Shown in pieces: positions 44,485-54,793 of a stretch of 64,000 bases of DNA. The notes beneath the pieces were generated by a model that did no database searches, was not told the DNA's origin, and saw only the letters and a program-made list of their open reading frames with translations. The stretch lies in assembly GCA_016845145.1 (NCBI GenBank), contig JAERTE010000033.1, forward strand, positions 62,001-126,000. Direction: 5' to 3'. Within the stretch, counting starts at the first letter, position 1; each line of letters begins with the position of its first letter. The translations under genes were made by a program, and so were the position numbers. The DNA comes from Rhodospirillaceae bacterium. Its GTDB lineage: Bacteria; Pseudomonadota; Alphaproteobacteria; Rhodospirillales; Casp-alpha2.

Positions 44485-47244
44485 ATGTCCGAAGACCCAG
44501 AAAACCCAAAACCACCGCAACCGGCTCAACAGGCCTCTCGCCGAGGCCCGCATCGACCGCTTTTTAAGCGCCCGGGCCTGTGGCTGATTTTGGCCTTGGT
44601 CGCCGCCGCGCCGTTGGCCGCAATCCAGTGGCAGCATCCGCTGGCGATTCCCATGGCGGCGGCTTCGGGCGGTATTGCGGCCTTGTGTTTGATCGTGGCA
44701 CTTTGGGCGGCGCTGCGTAGCGGCACCACCAATAGCGGAGCCGGCACGCTCGCTGAACTGGCGCTCGACGCCGACCCCGATGGCCTGTTGCTGAGCGACA
44801 GCTCGGGCGCCTTTATTTACGCCAACCCCGCCTTCCACAAACTGCTGTCGTTCGCGGCCGCCGAGACGCCATCTCGACGCGTGGAAAGTTTGGCCGCCGT
44901 TACCAAGCCGTTGATCGACGCCGATAGCGACGGTGCCGAAGATGTCCGCCGGCTGATCGCACACGGCCTGGAAGGCGGCTCGGGCACCGCCGAGTTTGCG
45001 GTGCCGGGCCGTCGGTTGGGCTTCGGCGGCGGGCAGACGGGTACGGCGTGGCGACGACTTCAGGTGACAGCCCTTGAAGCATTGCCCGGTGGTTCCCAAA
45101 GAAAGCCCCGGCAACGCGACAGCCAACGGATTTGGCGGGTTAGCGACATTACTGATCGGCGCGAGATCGAGGGGATCCGCATTGATGAGCAGAAAAAGTC
45201 CAACGATTTGCTGGATTTCCTGCCCGTTGGTGTTTTTTCCGCCGATGGTGAAGGGGTTATCCGTTATGCCAACCAAACGCTTGCACGTTGGCTCGGCAAA
45301 CCGCCCGAGCACCTGATCGGCACGGCCTTCGCCGATTACGTCGCCGACGTTACCGACGATGGCGAAGTCATCATGACAGACGGCGAGGGCCGCATCTTCA
45401 ACGCCGCTCTCGAGCAATCGCAGAAAGACACCGTCGATGGCGATATCGCCTATACCCGCTCCATCGTCATCCGCAACCAACTCTGGAATGACCCGACTGG
45501 GCCGATGGGGGGGCCTCACGTTCCCTGTGCGCCGCGCAGCCCCGAGCCGCGGCGTGAAGACGCCGCAGACGCCGCGCCCGCGCCCGCTGTCTCTGCCCCG
45601 CTGGATGCAACTGTGCCGGACGCCACCGTGTCGGGCTTGCACGGCCTGTTCGACGAGGCCCCCGTGGGTATGGTGCTGCTCGACCTGGAGGGCATGGTGC
45701 AGGACGCCAACCGGGCGTTCTTGAAGATGCTCGGCAAACACCGCGATGCGTTGGTCGGCCAACCCTTTGCCGACAGCTTGGCGCGCGAGGACCGGGGGGA
45801 TTTGTCCGGCGCGTTGTCGAAAATCGTCATGGGCACGGCGCGCGCCGCGCACATGGAGGTGCGCCTGCCGGGGGCGGGGGCGCGCGAGTTTATGTTGTCG
45901 CTTTACGCCAGCCGCTTTGCCGATGCCCAGGGCGAGGTGTCGGGCATTGTGTTGCACCTGATCGACAACACCGAACAGAAGAACTTGGAAGTGCAATTCG
46001 CCCAATCGCAAAAGATGCAGGCGGTGGGGCAGTTGGCCGGCGGCGTGGCGCACGATTTCAACAATCTGCTCACCGCCATGATCGGCTTTTGCGATCTGCT
46101 GCTGGAGCGCCACGGCCCCGACGACCCGAGTTTTGCCGACATCCAGCAAATCCGCCAAAACGCCAACCGCGCCACCAATCTGGTGCGCCAGTTGCTGGCG
46201 TTCTCGCGCAAACAAACGCTGGAGCCCGTGCGCCTCGATGTCACCGAGGGCCTGGCCGATCTCGCCAGCCTGCTCAGGCGATTGATCGGCGAGACTGTCG
46301 AGCTTGATATGCAGCACGGCCGCGACCTGCTGCCGGTGAAGGGCGACAAAAGCCAGTTCGACCAGATCATTATCAATCTCTGCGTCAATGCCCGCGACGC
46401 CATGCCGGGCGGCGGCGCGATCACGGTGAGCACCCAAAACGTCACGCTGTCGGACCCCGTGCAGCGCGGCCACGACCTGATGCCGCCGGGGCGCTACGTG
46501 CTGGTCGATGTCGCCGATACCGGCACCGGCATCTCCAAGGAACACATGGAGCGTATCTTCGAGCCGTTCTTCTCCACTAAAGAGGCCGGTGCGGGGACCG
46601 GGCTGGGCTTGTCCACCGTTTACGGTATCGTGCACCAATCGGGCGGCTTTATTTTCGTCGACAGCGCACCGGGCGAGGGCACCACGTTCTCCATCTACCT
46701 GCCGGAGTTCGAAGAACCGGGCGCTGCTGAGCAGCCCGAAACCGAAGTGCCGAAAATCGCTACCGCCAGGCCCGCCGCCGTTGAAACTTCCGTTCCGGCG
46801 AACGTGCCGGAATCTGCCAAACCAGCCGAACCACCAGAACCACCACCAGAACCACCAGCGGACCCCGACCTGACGGGCAGCGCCACGGTGTTGCTGGTAG
46901 AGGACGAAGACGCGGTGCGCATGTTCGCCAAACGCGCGCTGCAAAACAAAGGCTACACGGTGCTGGAGGCCGCCAACGGCGAGATTGCGCTCGATGTGGT
47001 GAGTTCCACCGACGCCGATATCGATATCATTGTTTCCGACGTCATTATGCCCGGCATGGACGGCCACACGCTGGTCGGCTTGGTGCGCCAAGAGTTGCCG
47101 GGCGTAAAGGTGATCTTGATGTCGGGCTACGCCGAAGACATGTATCACGACGAAATCGGCCGCGACGCGACGCTGCATTTCCTCGGCAAGCCGTTCACTT
47201 TGAAAGACCTGGCCGCCAAGGTGAAGGACGTTCTCGGCGGCTAA
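44485..47244 (+). CDS. cckA: Hybrid histidine kinase CckA
   Basis: 919 residues: two N-terminal membrane helices (about 31-50 and 57-75), PAS-like domains at about 95-210, 235-330 and 385-500, a HisKA domain with phosphoacceptor H523 (GGVAHDFNNLLTAM), an HATPase domain (NLCVNARDAMPGGG and the G boxes to about 740), a Pro/Glu-rich linker, and a C-terminal receiver with D852 (IIVSDVIMPGMDG). The order and motifs match CckA, which phosphorylates ChpT and through it CtrA, a regulator of cell cycle and flagellar genes. It lies 12 nt after flhB. Confidence 0.92.
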   Translation: MSEDPENPKPPQPAQQASRRGPHRPLFKRPGLWLILALVAAAPLAAIQWQHPLAIPMAAASGGIAALCLIVALWAALRSGTTNSGAGTLAELALDADPDGLLLSDSSGAFIYANPAFHKLLSFAAAETPSRRVESLAAVTKPLIDADSDGAEDVRRLIAHGLEGGSGTAEFAVPGRRLGFGGGQTGTAWRRLQVTALEALPGGSQRKPRQRDSQRIWRVSDITDRREIEGIRIDEQKKSNDLLDFLPVGVFSADGEGVIRYANQTLARWLGKPPEHLIGTAFADYVADVTDDGEVIMTDGEGRIFNAALEQSQKDTVDGDIAYTRSIVIRNQLWNDPTGPMGGPHVPCAPRSPEPRREDAADAAPAPAVSAPLDATVPDATVSGLHGLFDEAPVGMVLLDLEGMVQDANRAFLKMLGKHRDALVGQPFADSLAREDRGDLSGALSKIVMGTARAAHMEVRLPGAGAREFMLSLYASRFADAQGEVSGIVLHLIDNTEQKNLEVQFAQSQKMQAVGQLAGGVAHDFNNLLTAMIGFCDLLLERHGPDDPSFADIQQIRQNANRATNLVRQLLAFSRKQTLEPVRLDVTEGLADLASLLRRLIGETVELDMQHGRDLLPVKGDKSQFDQIIINLCVNARDAMPGGGAITVSTQNVTLSDPVQRGHDLMPPGRYVLVDVADTGTGISKEHMERIFEPFFSTKEAGAGTGLGLSTVYGIVHQSGGFIFVDSAPGEGTTFSIYLPEFEEPGAAEQPETEVPKIATARPAAVETSVPANVPESAKPAEPPEPPPEPPADPDLTGSATVLLVEDEDAVRMFAKRALQNKGYTVLEAANGEIALDVVSSTDADIDIIVSDVIMPGMDGHTLVGLVRQELPGVKVILMSGYAEDMYHDEIGRDATLHFLGKPFTLKDLAAKVKDVLGG

Positions 47245-47251
47245 CCTGCCC

Positions 47252-47318
47252 CGCGCCCGGGATGGCTTGGGACGGCGGGCGCGGGAGTCCAGCGGTCTCG
47301 TTGCCGACGATACGCCAT
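47252..47318. repeat. Imperfect direct repeat, copy 1
   Basis: About 66 bp shared with copy 2 at roughly three quarters identity, including GGGATGG near the left end and GACGATACGC near the right end. Noncoding repeat after cckA. Confidence 0.6.
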
Positions 47319-47372
47319 CTCGCAGCGCCCCAAAAAAAGTGACGGAACGAACCCAATTTGCCACGCCTCCCT

Positions 47373-47438
47373 CGCGCCGGGGATGGAGTGGTTGACCGGC
47401 GCGTGGCTCCAGTGTTCTCGATGCTGACGATACGCGAT
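47373..47438. repeat. Imperfect direct repeat, copy 2
   Basis: Second copy, 120 nt downstream of copy 1, ending in GCTGACGATACGCGAT. The pair looks like a dispersed intergenic element rather than coding sequence. Confidence 0.6.
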
Positions 47439-47489
47439 TGCCATCACCATCACCCCCATCCCATAACCTGGGTTTACGCCGCCCCAGGC

Positions 47490-47640
47490 CTAAGCCCCTC
47501 TTCGGAAACCGCCAGGTTTCCAGGGAGGCAGGGGCGACGGTCCCAGAACAATCCCCCATCAAGGGGGAAGGGGAATAGAGTGGGCTGATGGCGCATTCCC
47601 TCCCCCCTTGTGGGGAAGGATTAGGGTGGGGGGTGATGCC
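47490..47640. repeat. Palindromic intergenic repeat cluster
   Basis: Contains GGAAACC/GGTTTCC (47504-47510 and 47515-47521) nested within GCCCCT/AGGGGC, then two C-run/G-run hairpins, (TCCCCC...GGGGGA) and (CCCC-TTGT-GGGG). Its minus-strand translation gives PHPNPSPQGG, a peptide typical of dispersed palindromic elements wrongly read as protein. It interrupts the 3' end of the gene at 48102. Confidence 0.6.
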
Positions 47641-48102
47641 GCGACACTCGCCACTTTCCATCCTTGCCCGAAACGCCTGACGCCGCGCCAGCGACGTCTC
47701 GGCAGAGCTGAAGGCGCGCAGCAATCGCACTTCCAAGCGGCCGATCAGGTTCAGCGTGCGCAATTCCGGCATAACCGCCTGACGGCGTGAGCGGCGTGGC
47801 TTCCTTTCTTCGGCAAGCACAGCTGCCTCCAATCCCGAGAGCCGCTGCAGCCGCCACCAGATATCCGCCATGCGGCGCACCAACACGCACTCATGGTCGC
47901 CAACCGGATCAAATTCATCCGTGAACATGTCCAGCAGGGACCGGAATGCGGCGGCATCCGCATCGCAAACGATATGCGACGCCGCGTAAAGCCCATGGCT
48001 AAGCGCATTGCGGCTCGACACCGCCTTGCCCGCTTGCGTGCGGGGGCCGGTGGAGCGCTGCGCATTGGCGCGGTTGGCGGCGATCTGTGCGGGCGTGGCC
48101 AT
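47640..48102 (-). CDS. Small protein of the NAQRSTGPRT/NALSHGL family, 3' end running into repeat DNA
   Basis: About 154 residues from the ATG at 48102. The N-terminus AANRANAQRSTGPRT, then SSRNALSHGLYA, is the hallmark of a widespread, often multicopy family of unknown function; the rest is helical with many Arg. There is no stop near the expected end: the frame continues through repeat DNA and antisense to cckA and the flagellar genes as far as 41392. The left coordinate is therefore only where family-like sequence ends. The gene is probably broken or has lost its stop. Confidence 0.5.
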
Positions 48103-48320
48103 GAGATGTATATTGCCAAAAAAAGGAAAATATACGTATTTAATAGGTAAAAAGTCAAGACGTCTTTGTTCAAAGTCCCTAAGTTTCGTCAAGTCCGCGC
48201 ATGACGACTGGATAGCGTATGAAAACGGACGAAATCCAAAATGATTGGAGCGATTGCAAATATTCCGGTGGGAAAAATCCGAATTTTGGAACCAGATGCA
48301 TTTGGTTGACATATTGGGTT
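48103..48320. other. AT-rich intergenic region
   Basis: Lower GC than its neighbours; no gene or clear repeat is seen. It probably holds divergent promoters for the flanking genes. Confidence 0.4.
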
Positions 48321-49130
48321 ATGGTGAGTCGGAATGAGGTAAGGGACGAAGCATTGCACTATTTCCTACTGATACTCTGTTTGCTCGCTTTTCCTATGGT
48401 TGGCGAAGCGCAACAACGAGCCACGATCGTTTTGGGGACAGTTGGCGGCGCACATGACACACGTGTGAACATGGTCAATGGACAGCTTCCAGACGAGAAT
48501 CCTGGGTGGTTTATCGAATTGTCACAGCGTGCTGCCAACCAATGTGGCGCCGATATAGATTTTGTTTTTATGCCTTGGGCGAGAGTTCTCAAGCAAATTG
48601 AGTCAGGCTCGATAGCGGGCGGTTTCAATAGTTCATATAGACCCGAAAGAGCGATTTATGGTGTCTATCCGTCGATCAATGGAGTGCCCGATAAACGTCG
48701 TTCATCCCAGTTTTACAAATATTTCGCTTATGCGCACCGTAAGACCCAAACCGACTTGGACGTAAATGGAATAAGCGTAGTTGCGGAGAGAAATGCTTCA
48801 ATCATTCCTGACCTGAAAAAACGAGGGGCAAAAATTACTGAAGTCGCCAGTTATACATCAATGCTGCGGGTCGTCGCCGCTGGCCGCGTTTCGTTGGCAG
48901 TTGGTATTGGCAGCCGTCTTGATCGAATTATCGAACAAGACGCTGATCTATCAGCAAAATTAAAGAAATTAAAACCGCCCATATTTGAGAAGATCGGCTA
49001 TGTCATGTTTTCGAAGAAATTTTATGCCACTCATGGCGCCTTAGTTGAGTGCTTCTGGGACACTTCGGCCCAACTACGTGAAACTGGGTGGTTCATAGAT
49101 CTACGCGAGAGATATTGGCAACGCCGATAA
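48321..49130 (+). CDS. Periplasmic amino-acid-type (SBP_bac_3) binding protein
   Basis: About 269 residues with a hydrophobic leader (FLLILCLLAFPMVGEAQQ). WFIELSQRAANQCGADIDFVFMPWARVLKQIESGSIAGGF gives the family 3 pattern (residues about 57-96), and VAAGRVSLAVGIG follows. No permease genes are near, so it may act as an orphan receptor or sensor. Base composition is more AT-rich than its neighbours, a possible sign of transfer. The start is uncertain; a TTG at 48352 has a better ribosome-binding site. Confidence 0.65.
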   Translation: MVSRNEVRDEALHYFLLILCLLAFPMVGEAQQRATIVLGTVGGAHDTRVNMVNGQLPDENPGWFIELSQRAANQCGADIDFVFMPWARVLKQIESGSIAGGFNSSYRPERAIYGVYPSINGVPDKRRSSQFYKYFAYAHRKTQTDLDVNGISVVAERNASIIPDLKKRGAKITEVASYTSMLRVVAAGRVSLAVGIGSRLDRIIEQDADLSAKLKKLKPPIFEKIGYVMFSKKFYATHGALVECFWDTSAQLRETGWFIDLRERYWQRR

Positions 49131-49484
49131 AGTCGTAAGTCGTCTCCGCGTTTTCTGAGAAATATGAGTAAGGGAAAGGGCTTATCCCATCTCGCTTCAT
49201 TTGCAGCTGTTGTCGCCGCGCTTATGTCTGCAATCGCGTGATCGGGTGGGCGCGCCGTTGCAATGGGAATTGGATTCGCCAATGTGAAGTCGCCGAATCG
49301 GCTGCCAAAAACATATCGAAATCGATATGAAAGTGTCAAAAATTCACTAAACGTTCTGAGAACATAGGTCAAAATTGATATTAAATTCAATTGATTACAA
49401 ATTTATGTTGCCAAAAAGAACAAAATAGGTACTTATGGGGTCGTTGCATTGAAATGACCCGTGTGGAGAATAGGAGGCTCAATC
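49131..49484. promoter_or_regulatory. recA upstream region with palindromes and SOS-like site
   Basis: No gene. It holds CATATCGA-AA-TCGATATG (49312-49329), the palindrome GTTCTGAGAAC (49353-49363) and GAAC-N7-GTAC (49418-49432), the last being one mismatch from the alphaproteobacterial LexA consensus GAAC-N7-GAAC. The last site is 52 nt before the recA start. Confidence 0.45.
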
Positions 49485-50606
49485 ATGTCGCAGAGCGCAT
49501 TACGTTTGGTGGAGAACGACAAAGTGGATAAATCGAAGGCGCTGGAAGCTGCCGTGTCGCAAATCGAACGGGCCTTCGGTAAGGGCTCGATCATGAAATT
49601 GGGCGCCGAGCAGGTGGTCGAGGCCGAAGCCATCTCGACGGGATCTCTGGGCCTCGATATCGGGCTCGGTATCGGCGGACTGCCGCGCGGGCGCATCATC
49701 GAAATTTATGGACCGGAAAGCTCAGGTAAAACCACACTGGCGCTGCACACCGTGGCCGAGGCGCAAAAGCTCGGCGGTACATGTGCCTTTGTCGATGCCG
49801 AACACGCGCTTGATCCGGTTTATGCGCGGAAATTGGGCGTCGATGTAGAGAACCTGCTTTTGTCGCAGCCGGATGCCGGTGAACAGGCGCTTGAAATCGC
49901 CGACACGCTGGTGCGCTCGGGCGCTATTGATGTGCTGGTGGTCGACAGTGTCGCCGCCCTGGTGCCGAGGGCCGAGCTGGAAGGCGAGATGGGTGATACC
50001 CACGTCGGCCTGCAGGCACGGCTCATGAGCCAGGCGCTGCGGAAGTTGACCGCCTCGGTCTCCAAGTCCAACACCATGATCATCTTCATCAATCAGATCC
50101 GCATGAAGATCGGTGTCATGTTCGGCAGCCCCGAAACCACGTCCGGGGGCAACGCACTCAAGTTCTATTCCTCCATCCGCATGGATATCCGCCGCATCGG
50201 CGCCATCAAGGACCGCGACGAAGTGGTCGGTAACCAGACCCGCGTCAAGGTGGTCAAAAACAAGCTGGCGCCGCCGTTCAAGATCATTGAATTCGATATC
50301 ATGTACGGCGAGGGCATCTCCAAGATGGGCGAGTTGCTGGACCTCGGTATCAAGGCTGGCATCGTCGAGAAGTCGGGTTCATGGTTCTCGTGCGATTCGA
50401 CGCGCATCGGCCAGGGCCGCGAGAACGCCAAGAACTTCCTGCGCGAAAATCCGGAAATGGCTGAGAGCGTCGAAAAACGCATCCGTCAGAACGCCGGGCT
50501 GATCGCCGAGGAAATGATGGCCGGTCCTGGTGAAATGTCGGAAGACGATGCCGACGGTGAAGACGCCGCCGAAAGCGCCACCGGTAAGGACACCGCCGCC
50601 GAATAA
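49485..50606 (+). CDS. recA: Recombinase RecA
   Basis: 373 residues from the ATG at 49485 with AGGAGG upstream. Walker [43 protein letters not shown] and [17 protein letters not shown] (loop 2 region) are intact. The C-terminal tail is acidic as usual. It performs homologous strand exchange and triggers LexA self-cleavage. Confidence 0.98.
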   Translation: MSQSALRLVENDKVDKSKALEAAVSQIERAFGKGSIMKLGAEQVVEAEAISTGSLGLDIGLGIGGLPRGRIIEIYGPESSGKTTLALHTVAEAQKLGGTCAFVDAEHALDPVYARKLGVDVENLLLSQPDAGEQALEIADTLVRSGAIDVLVVDSVAALVPRAELEGEMGDTHVGLQARLMSQALRKLTASVSKSNTMIIFINQIRMKIGVMFGSPETTSGGNALKFYSSIRMDIRRIGAIKDRDEVVGNQTRVKVVKNKLAPPFKIIEFDIMYGEGISKMGELLDLGIKAGIVEKSGSWFSCDSTRIGQGRENAKNFLRENPEMAESVEKRIRQNAGLIAEEMMAGPGEMSEDDADGEDAAESATGKDTAAE

Positions 50607-50673
50607 ACCAGCCGGCAATTTACGGAGTCATTTGGGTTTCCACACCCGGTTTACGAACGTCAACTCAACTTAC

Positions 50674-50711
50674 AGCCGTCCGGCGGATATTCCGGGCGGC
50701 TGCTTTGTTTT
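50674..50711 (+). terminator. Terminator after recA
   Basis: A 10-bp stem with one G-U pair (50674-50683 with 50692-50701), 8-nt loop, followed by GCTTTGTTTTG. It lies about 70 nt after the recA stop. Confidence 0.7.
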
Positions 50712-50735
50712 GACGATACCGCCCCTCGGCGCTAA

Positions 50736-50785
50736 AACCCAGTGTTTGCGCGCTTGCAGCAACCCAATGTAAGCGCGCTTGCAGC
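50736..50785 (+). repeat. 25-bp tandem duplication before alaS
   Basis: Two adjacent 25-bp units (50736-50760 and 50761-50785) begin AACCCA and end GCGCGCTTGCAGC, and differ at three positions. They lie 70-120 nt upstream of alaS in its likely promoter or leader. Confidence 0.7.
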
Positions 50786-50853
50786 GCGACGTTTTCTTGC
50801 GCCAAACGCCTATTTTGCTAGAGACACGAAACAGCCAGCTGGGACCCACACGC

Positions 50854-53508
50854 ATGCAGACCGTCAACGATATCCGTAAGGCCTTCCTGGACTACTTCGC
50901 CGCCAACGGTCACGAGATCGTGGCGTCCAGTCCGCTGGTGCCTAACAACGACCCGACGTTGATGTTCACCAACGCCGGCATGGTGCAGTTCAAGAACGTC
51001 TTTACCGGCCTTGAGGCCCGCGACTATTCGCGCGCCGTAACGTCGCAGAAATGCGTGCGGGCGGGCGGTAAGCACAACGACCTGGAGAACGTCGGCTACA
51101 CGGCGCGGCATCACACGTTTTTCGAGATGCTCGGCAACTTCTCCTTCGGCGACTATTTTAAGGACCTGGCCATTGAGTTGGCCTGGAACCTGATCACCAA
51201 GGAATTCGGCCTGCCGGAAGATAAACTGCTGATCACCGTGCATTCGTCCGATGAAGACGCCGCAGCACTTTGGCGCAAGATCGCCGGGCTCTCCGACGAC
51301 AAGATCATCCGCATCCCCACATCCGATAACTTCTGGGCCATGGGCGACACCGGGCCGTGCGGGCCGTGCTCGGAAATATTCTACGATCACGGTGACCATA
51401 TTCCGGGCGGCCCTCCCGGCTCGCCGGACGAGGATGGCGACCGTTTCATTGAGATCTGGAATCTGGTGTTCATGCAGTTCGAGCAATTGACGGCCGAAGA
51501 GCGCGTCGAGTTGCCGAAACCCTCCATCGACACCGGCATGGGCCTGGAGCGCATTGCGGCCGTCATGCAGGGCACGCACGACAACTACGAGACCGACATG
51601 ATGCAGGTGTTGATCCGGGCCTCAAGTGAACATTCGGGCGCGCCCGCCGACGGCGATCACAACGTCTCGCACCGCGTCATCGCCGATCATCTGCGCTCGT
51701 GTGCATTCCTGATCGCCGACGGCGTGTTGCCGTCGAACGAAGGGCGCGGCTACGTGCTGCGCCGGATCATGCGGCGCGGCATGCGCCATGCGCACATGAT
51801 GGGCTGCGAAGATCCGCTGTTGTGGAAACTTGTGCCGGCGCTGGTCGGCGAGATGGGCCAGGCCTTTCCGGAATTGAACCGCGCCCAGGCCTTGGTGACG
51901 GAAACGTTGAAGCTTGAAGAGGGGCGCTTCAAAAAACTGTTGGATCGCGGCCTGAAGCTGCTCGACGACGCCACCGGCGACCTGGCCGACGGCGCGTCAC
52001 TGGACGGAGAGACGGCGTTCAAGCTCTACGATACCTATGGCTTTCCGCTCGACCTCACGCAGGACGCGCTGCGTCCGCGTGGCATCAGTGTCGACACCGA
52101 TACCTTTGACGCCGCCATGGAGCGCCAGCGTGCCGAGGCGCGCAAGGCCTGGGCCGGGTCGGGCGATGCGGCGGAGGACGCGCTTTGGTTCGACTTGCGA
52201 GAGGCGCTCGGCGCCACCGATTTTTTGGGCTACGAAACCGAGACCGCCGAAGGCAAGGTGGTGGCGCTGGTTAAGGATGGCGCCAGCGTCGATCGGTTGA
52301 GTGCCGGTGACAGCGGATACGTGCTGGTCAATCAAACGCCGTTCTACGGCGAATCCGGCGGCCAGATGGGCGATTGCGGTTTGATCAGTTCTGACGATGT
52401 GAAAGTCCAAGTCACCGATACCCACAAGCGTGTCGGCGATTTGCATGTGCATGCGGTCAGCGTCGAGGACGGCACGCTGGAGACCGGCGCCGAAGTGGTG
52501 CTCAGTGTCGATCATGCGCGCCGCTCGGCGCTGCGCGGCAACCATTCCGCCACGCACCTGTTGCACGAGGCCCTGCGCCGTCAGTTGGGCGATCATGTGA
52601 CGCAGAAAGGATCACTGGTTGCACCCGACCGTCTGCGCTTCGATATCTCGCACCCGAAAGGCGTCGAGGCTGCGGAACTGGCCGCGGTCGAGGCCGAGGT
52701 CAATGCGCGCGTCGCCGCCAACTCTGACGTCACAACCCGCCTGATGGAGCCCGACGCCGCCGTCGAGGCCGGCGCCATGGCGCTGTTCGGCGAAAAGTAC
52801 GGCGACGAAGTGCGTGTGGTTTCCATGGGCGGCGAAGAGGGTGGCGGCAAAAACTACTCGACCGAGCTTTGCGGCGGCACGCACGTGAAGCGCACCGGCG
52901 ATATCGGGCCGTTCAAGATTCTGAGTGAATCCGCCGTGGCCGCCGGCGTGCGCCGCATCGAGGCGCTGACGGGGCCGGGCGCCATGGCCTACTTCGATGG
53001 CGTCGAGAAATCGCTCAACCAGGCGGCGGCGCTGTTGAAAGCCAAGCCCGATGACGTGCCGGCGCGCGTCGAAAGCCTGATCGAGGAACGCCGCAAGCTG
53101 GAACGCGATCTGGCTGAAGCGCGCCGCCAAATGGCCACCGGAGGTGGCGGCGCCACCGCGGGTGCGGAAACGCTCGACGTGGGCGGCGTCAAATTCGCGC
53201 CGAAACTGCTCGACGGCATGCCGGCGAAAGATTTGAAAAACCTGGCTGATGACCTGAAGACGCAACTGGGATCGGGCGTCGTTGCCGTGGTCTCCAATGT
53301 CGACGGCAAGGCGTCGCTGGTGGTGGGGGTCACCGAAGATTTGACCGAACGCGTCAGCGCCGTTGATCTGGTGCGCGCCGGCTCGGCTGCCGTCGGCGGC
53401 AAGGGCGGCGGCGGACGTCCCGACATGGCGCAAGCCGGCGGCCCCAACGGTGCGGATGGACAAGCTGCCGTCGACGCCATCCAGGCGGCACTGGCCGAGG
53501 CCGGCTGA
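50854..53508 (+). CDS. alaS: Alanine--tRNA ligase
   Basis: 884 residues, full length. The catalytic class II core is at the N-terminus ([18 protein letters not shown]), the editing-domain zinc site is [11 protein letters not shown] and [13 protein letters not shown], and the C-terminal C-Ala domain includes [17 protein letters not shown]. It charges tRNA-Ala and clears mischarged Ser/Gly. The ATG at 50854 is chosen because [15 protein letters not shown] is the family start. recA-alaS adjacency is common in alphaproteobacteria. Confidence 0.98.
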   Translation: MQTVNDIRKAFLDYFAANGHEIVASSPLVPNNDPTLMFTNAGMVQFKNVFTGLEARDYSRAVTSQKCVRAGGKHNDLENVGYTARHHTFFEMLGNFSFGDYFKDLAIELAWNLITKEFGLPEDKLLITVHSSDEDAAALWRKIAGLSDDKIIRIPTSDNFWAMGDTGPCGPCSEIFYDHGDHIPGGPPGSPDEDGDRFIEIWNLVFMQFEQLTAEERVELPKPSIDTGMGLERIAAVMQGTHDNYETDMMQVLIRASSEHSGAPADGDHNVSHRVIADHLRSCAFLIADGVLPSNEGRGYVLRRIMRRGMRHAHMMGCEDPLLWKLVPALVGEMGQAFPELNRAQALVTETLKLEEGRFKKLLDRGLKLLDDATGDLADGASLDGETAFKLYDTYGFPLDLTQDALRPRGISVDTDTFDAAMERQRAEARKAWAGSGDAAEDALWFDLREALGATDFLGYETETAEGKVVALVKDGASVDRLSAGDSGYVLVNQTPFYGESGGQMGDCGLISSDDVKVQVTDTHKRVGDLHVHAVSVEDGTLETGAEVVLSVDHARRSALRGNHSATHLLHEALRRQLGDHVTQKGSLVAPDRLRFDISHPKGVEAAELAAVEAEVNARVAANSDVTTRLMEPDAAVEAGAMALFGEKYGDEVRVVSMGGEEGGGKNYSTELCGGTHVKRTGDIGPFKILSESAVAAGVRRIEALTGPGAMAYFDGVEKSLNQAAALLKAKPDDVPARVESLIEERRKLERDLAEARRQMATGGGGATAGAETLDVGGVKFAPKLLDGMPAKDLKNLADDLKTQLGSGVVAVVSNVDGKASLVVGVTEDLTERVSAVDLVRAGSAAVGGKGGGGRPDMAQAGGPNGADGQAAVDAIQAALAEAG

Positions 53509-53560
53509 AATTCAAAGCCCTCCCGGTCTTGATCCGAGAGGGCGCGGGACCCACCTTGAG

Positions 53561-54775
53561 ATGATGCGCAAATTGCTCCCCAAGGATATCGACTGGCGTT
53601 CGCCGGAGATGCTGCTGTTGCTGTTGGCCGTGGCCATGCCCTTGAGCTTCGCCACTTGGCGGGGTTTGTTGAACAATTTCGCCATCGAGGAAGTCGGGTT
53701 CGACGGCCAGGATATCGGCATATTGCAGAGCGTGCGCGAAATCCCAGGTTTCCTGAGTTTCGCCGTGGTGTTTGTGTTGTTGTTCTTGCGTCAGCAGCCG
53801 TTGGCGTTGCTGTCGCTGCTGTTCTTGGGTGTCGGCGCGGCGCTGACCGGTATTTTGCCAAGTTACTGGGGGCTGATGTTCACTACGTTCATCATGTCCA
53901 TCGGCTTCCACTACTTCGAGACCACGCACCAATCCCTGACATTGCAGTGGATCGACAAGGATCGTGCACCGTTGATTTTCGGGCGCATCATCTCGGCGCG
54001 TTCGATTGCATCGGCTGTCGCTTTCGGGGCGATTTTCCTGACATTGGAGATTACCGACGTCTCTTATGCGGTGATCTATCTGGTTTCCGGCAGCCTGACC
54101 GTCGGGATCGCGCTCTATTGCTGGCGGGCCTATCCCGAATTCAAGGCCGCCACCGAGCAGCACAAGACCATCGTGTTGCGCTCACGCTATTGGCTGTGGT
54201 ACGCGCTGGTGTTCATGTCGGGTGCGCGGCGCCAGATATTCGTTGTGTTCGCGGTGTTCCTGATGGTCGAGAAGTTCGGTTTTTCGGCCTCTCAGATGAG
54301 CCTTTTATTTCTGGTCAATATGGGGGCGACGTTCTGGCTGGCACCGAAGATCGGGCGGTTTGTGCAGCGCTTCGGCGAGCGCCGCACGCTGATCATTGAA
54401 TACGGGGGACTGTTGTTCGTGTTCACCGGTTATGCATTCGCCAGCGAGGCGTGGATGGGCGTGTCGTTGTACCTGCTCGACCATGTGTTCTTTGCCATGG
54501 CGCTGGCGCTGAAAACCTACTTTCAGAAAATCGCCAATCCGGCGGACATCGCATCGTCGACGGGCGTCAGTTTTACACTTAGCCATATCGCGGCGGTTGT
54601 CATTCCGGCTGCTTTCGGCTTTCTTTGGCTGATCGAGCCGGCCTATGTGTTTATGGCCGGCACAGCCATGGCCGGCGTGTCGCTGGTTTTGGCGCTGATG
54701 GTGCCGCGTCATCCGACGCCGGAGAACGTGGCGCTGGTGAATATCGGAAAGCCGGCACCGGTGGGTGCAGAGTAG
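53561..54775 (+). CDS. MFS transporter
   Basis: 404 residues with about 12 membrane helices. The product begins MMRKLLPKDIDWRSPEML; longer frames overlap alaS. No substrate motif was recognised. It follows alaS by 52 nt, across a short weak hairpin without a T-tract, and precedes moxR by 18 nt. Confidence 0.8.
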   Translation: MMRKLLPKDIDWRSPEMLLLLLAVAMPLSFATWRGLLNNFAIEEVGFDGQDIGILQSVREIPGFLSFAVVFVLLFLRQQPLALLSLLFLGVGAALTGILPSYWGLMFTTFIMSIGFHYFETTHQSLTLQWIDKDRAPLIFGRIISARSIASAVAFGAIFLTLEITDVSYAVIYLVSGSLTVGIALYCWRAYPEFKAATEQHKTIVLRSRYWLWYALVFMSGARRQIFVVFAVFLMVEKFGFSASQMSLLFLVNMGATFWLAPKIGRFVQRFGERRTLIIEYGGLLFVFTGYAFASEAWMGVSLYLLDHVFFAMALALKTYFQKIANPADIASSTGVSFTLSHIAAVVIPAAFGFLWLIEPAYVFMAGTAMAGVSLVLALMVPRHPTPENVALVNIGKPAPVGAE

Positions 54776-54793
54776 GGGGCCAAAGGAAAAAGT

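Noticed and set aside
53517-53545. Terminator after alaS
   Set aside because: A short stem (GCCCTC/GAGGGC) is present, but it has an internal mismatch and no T-tract.
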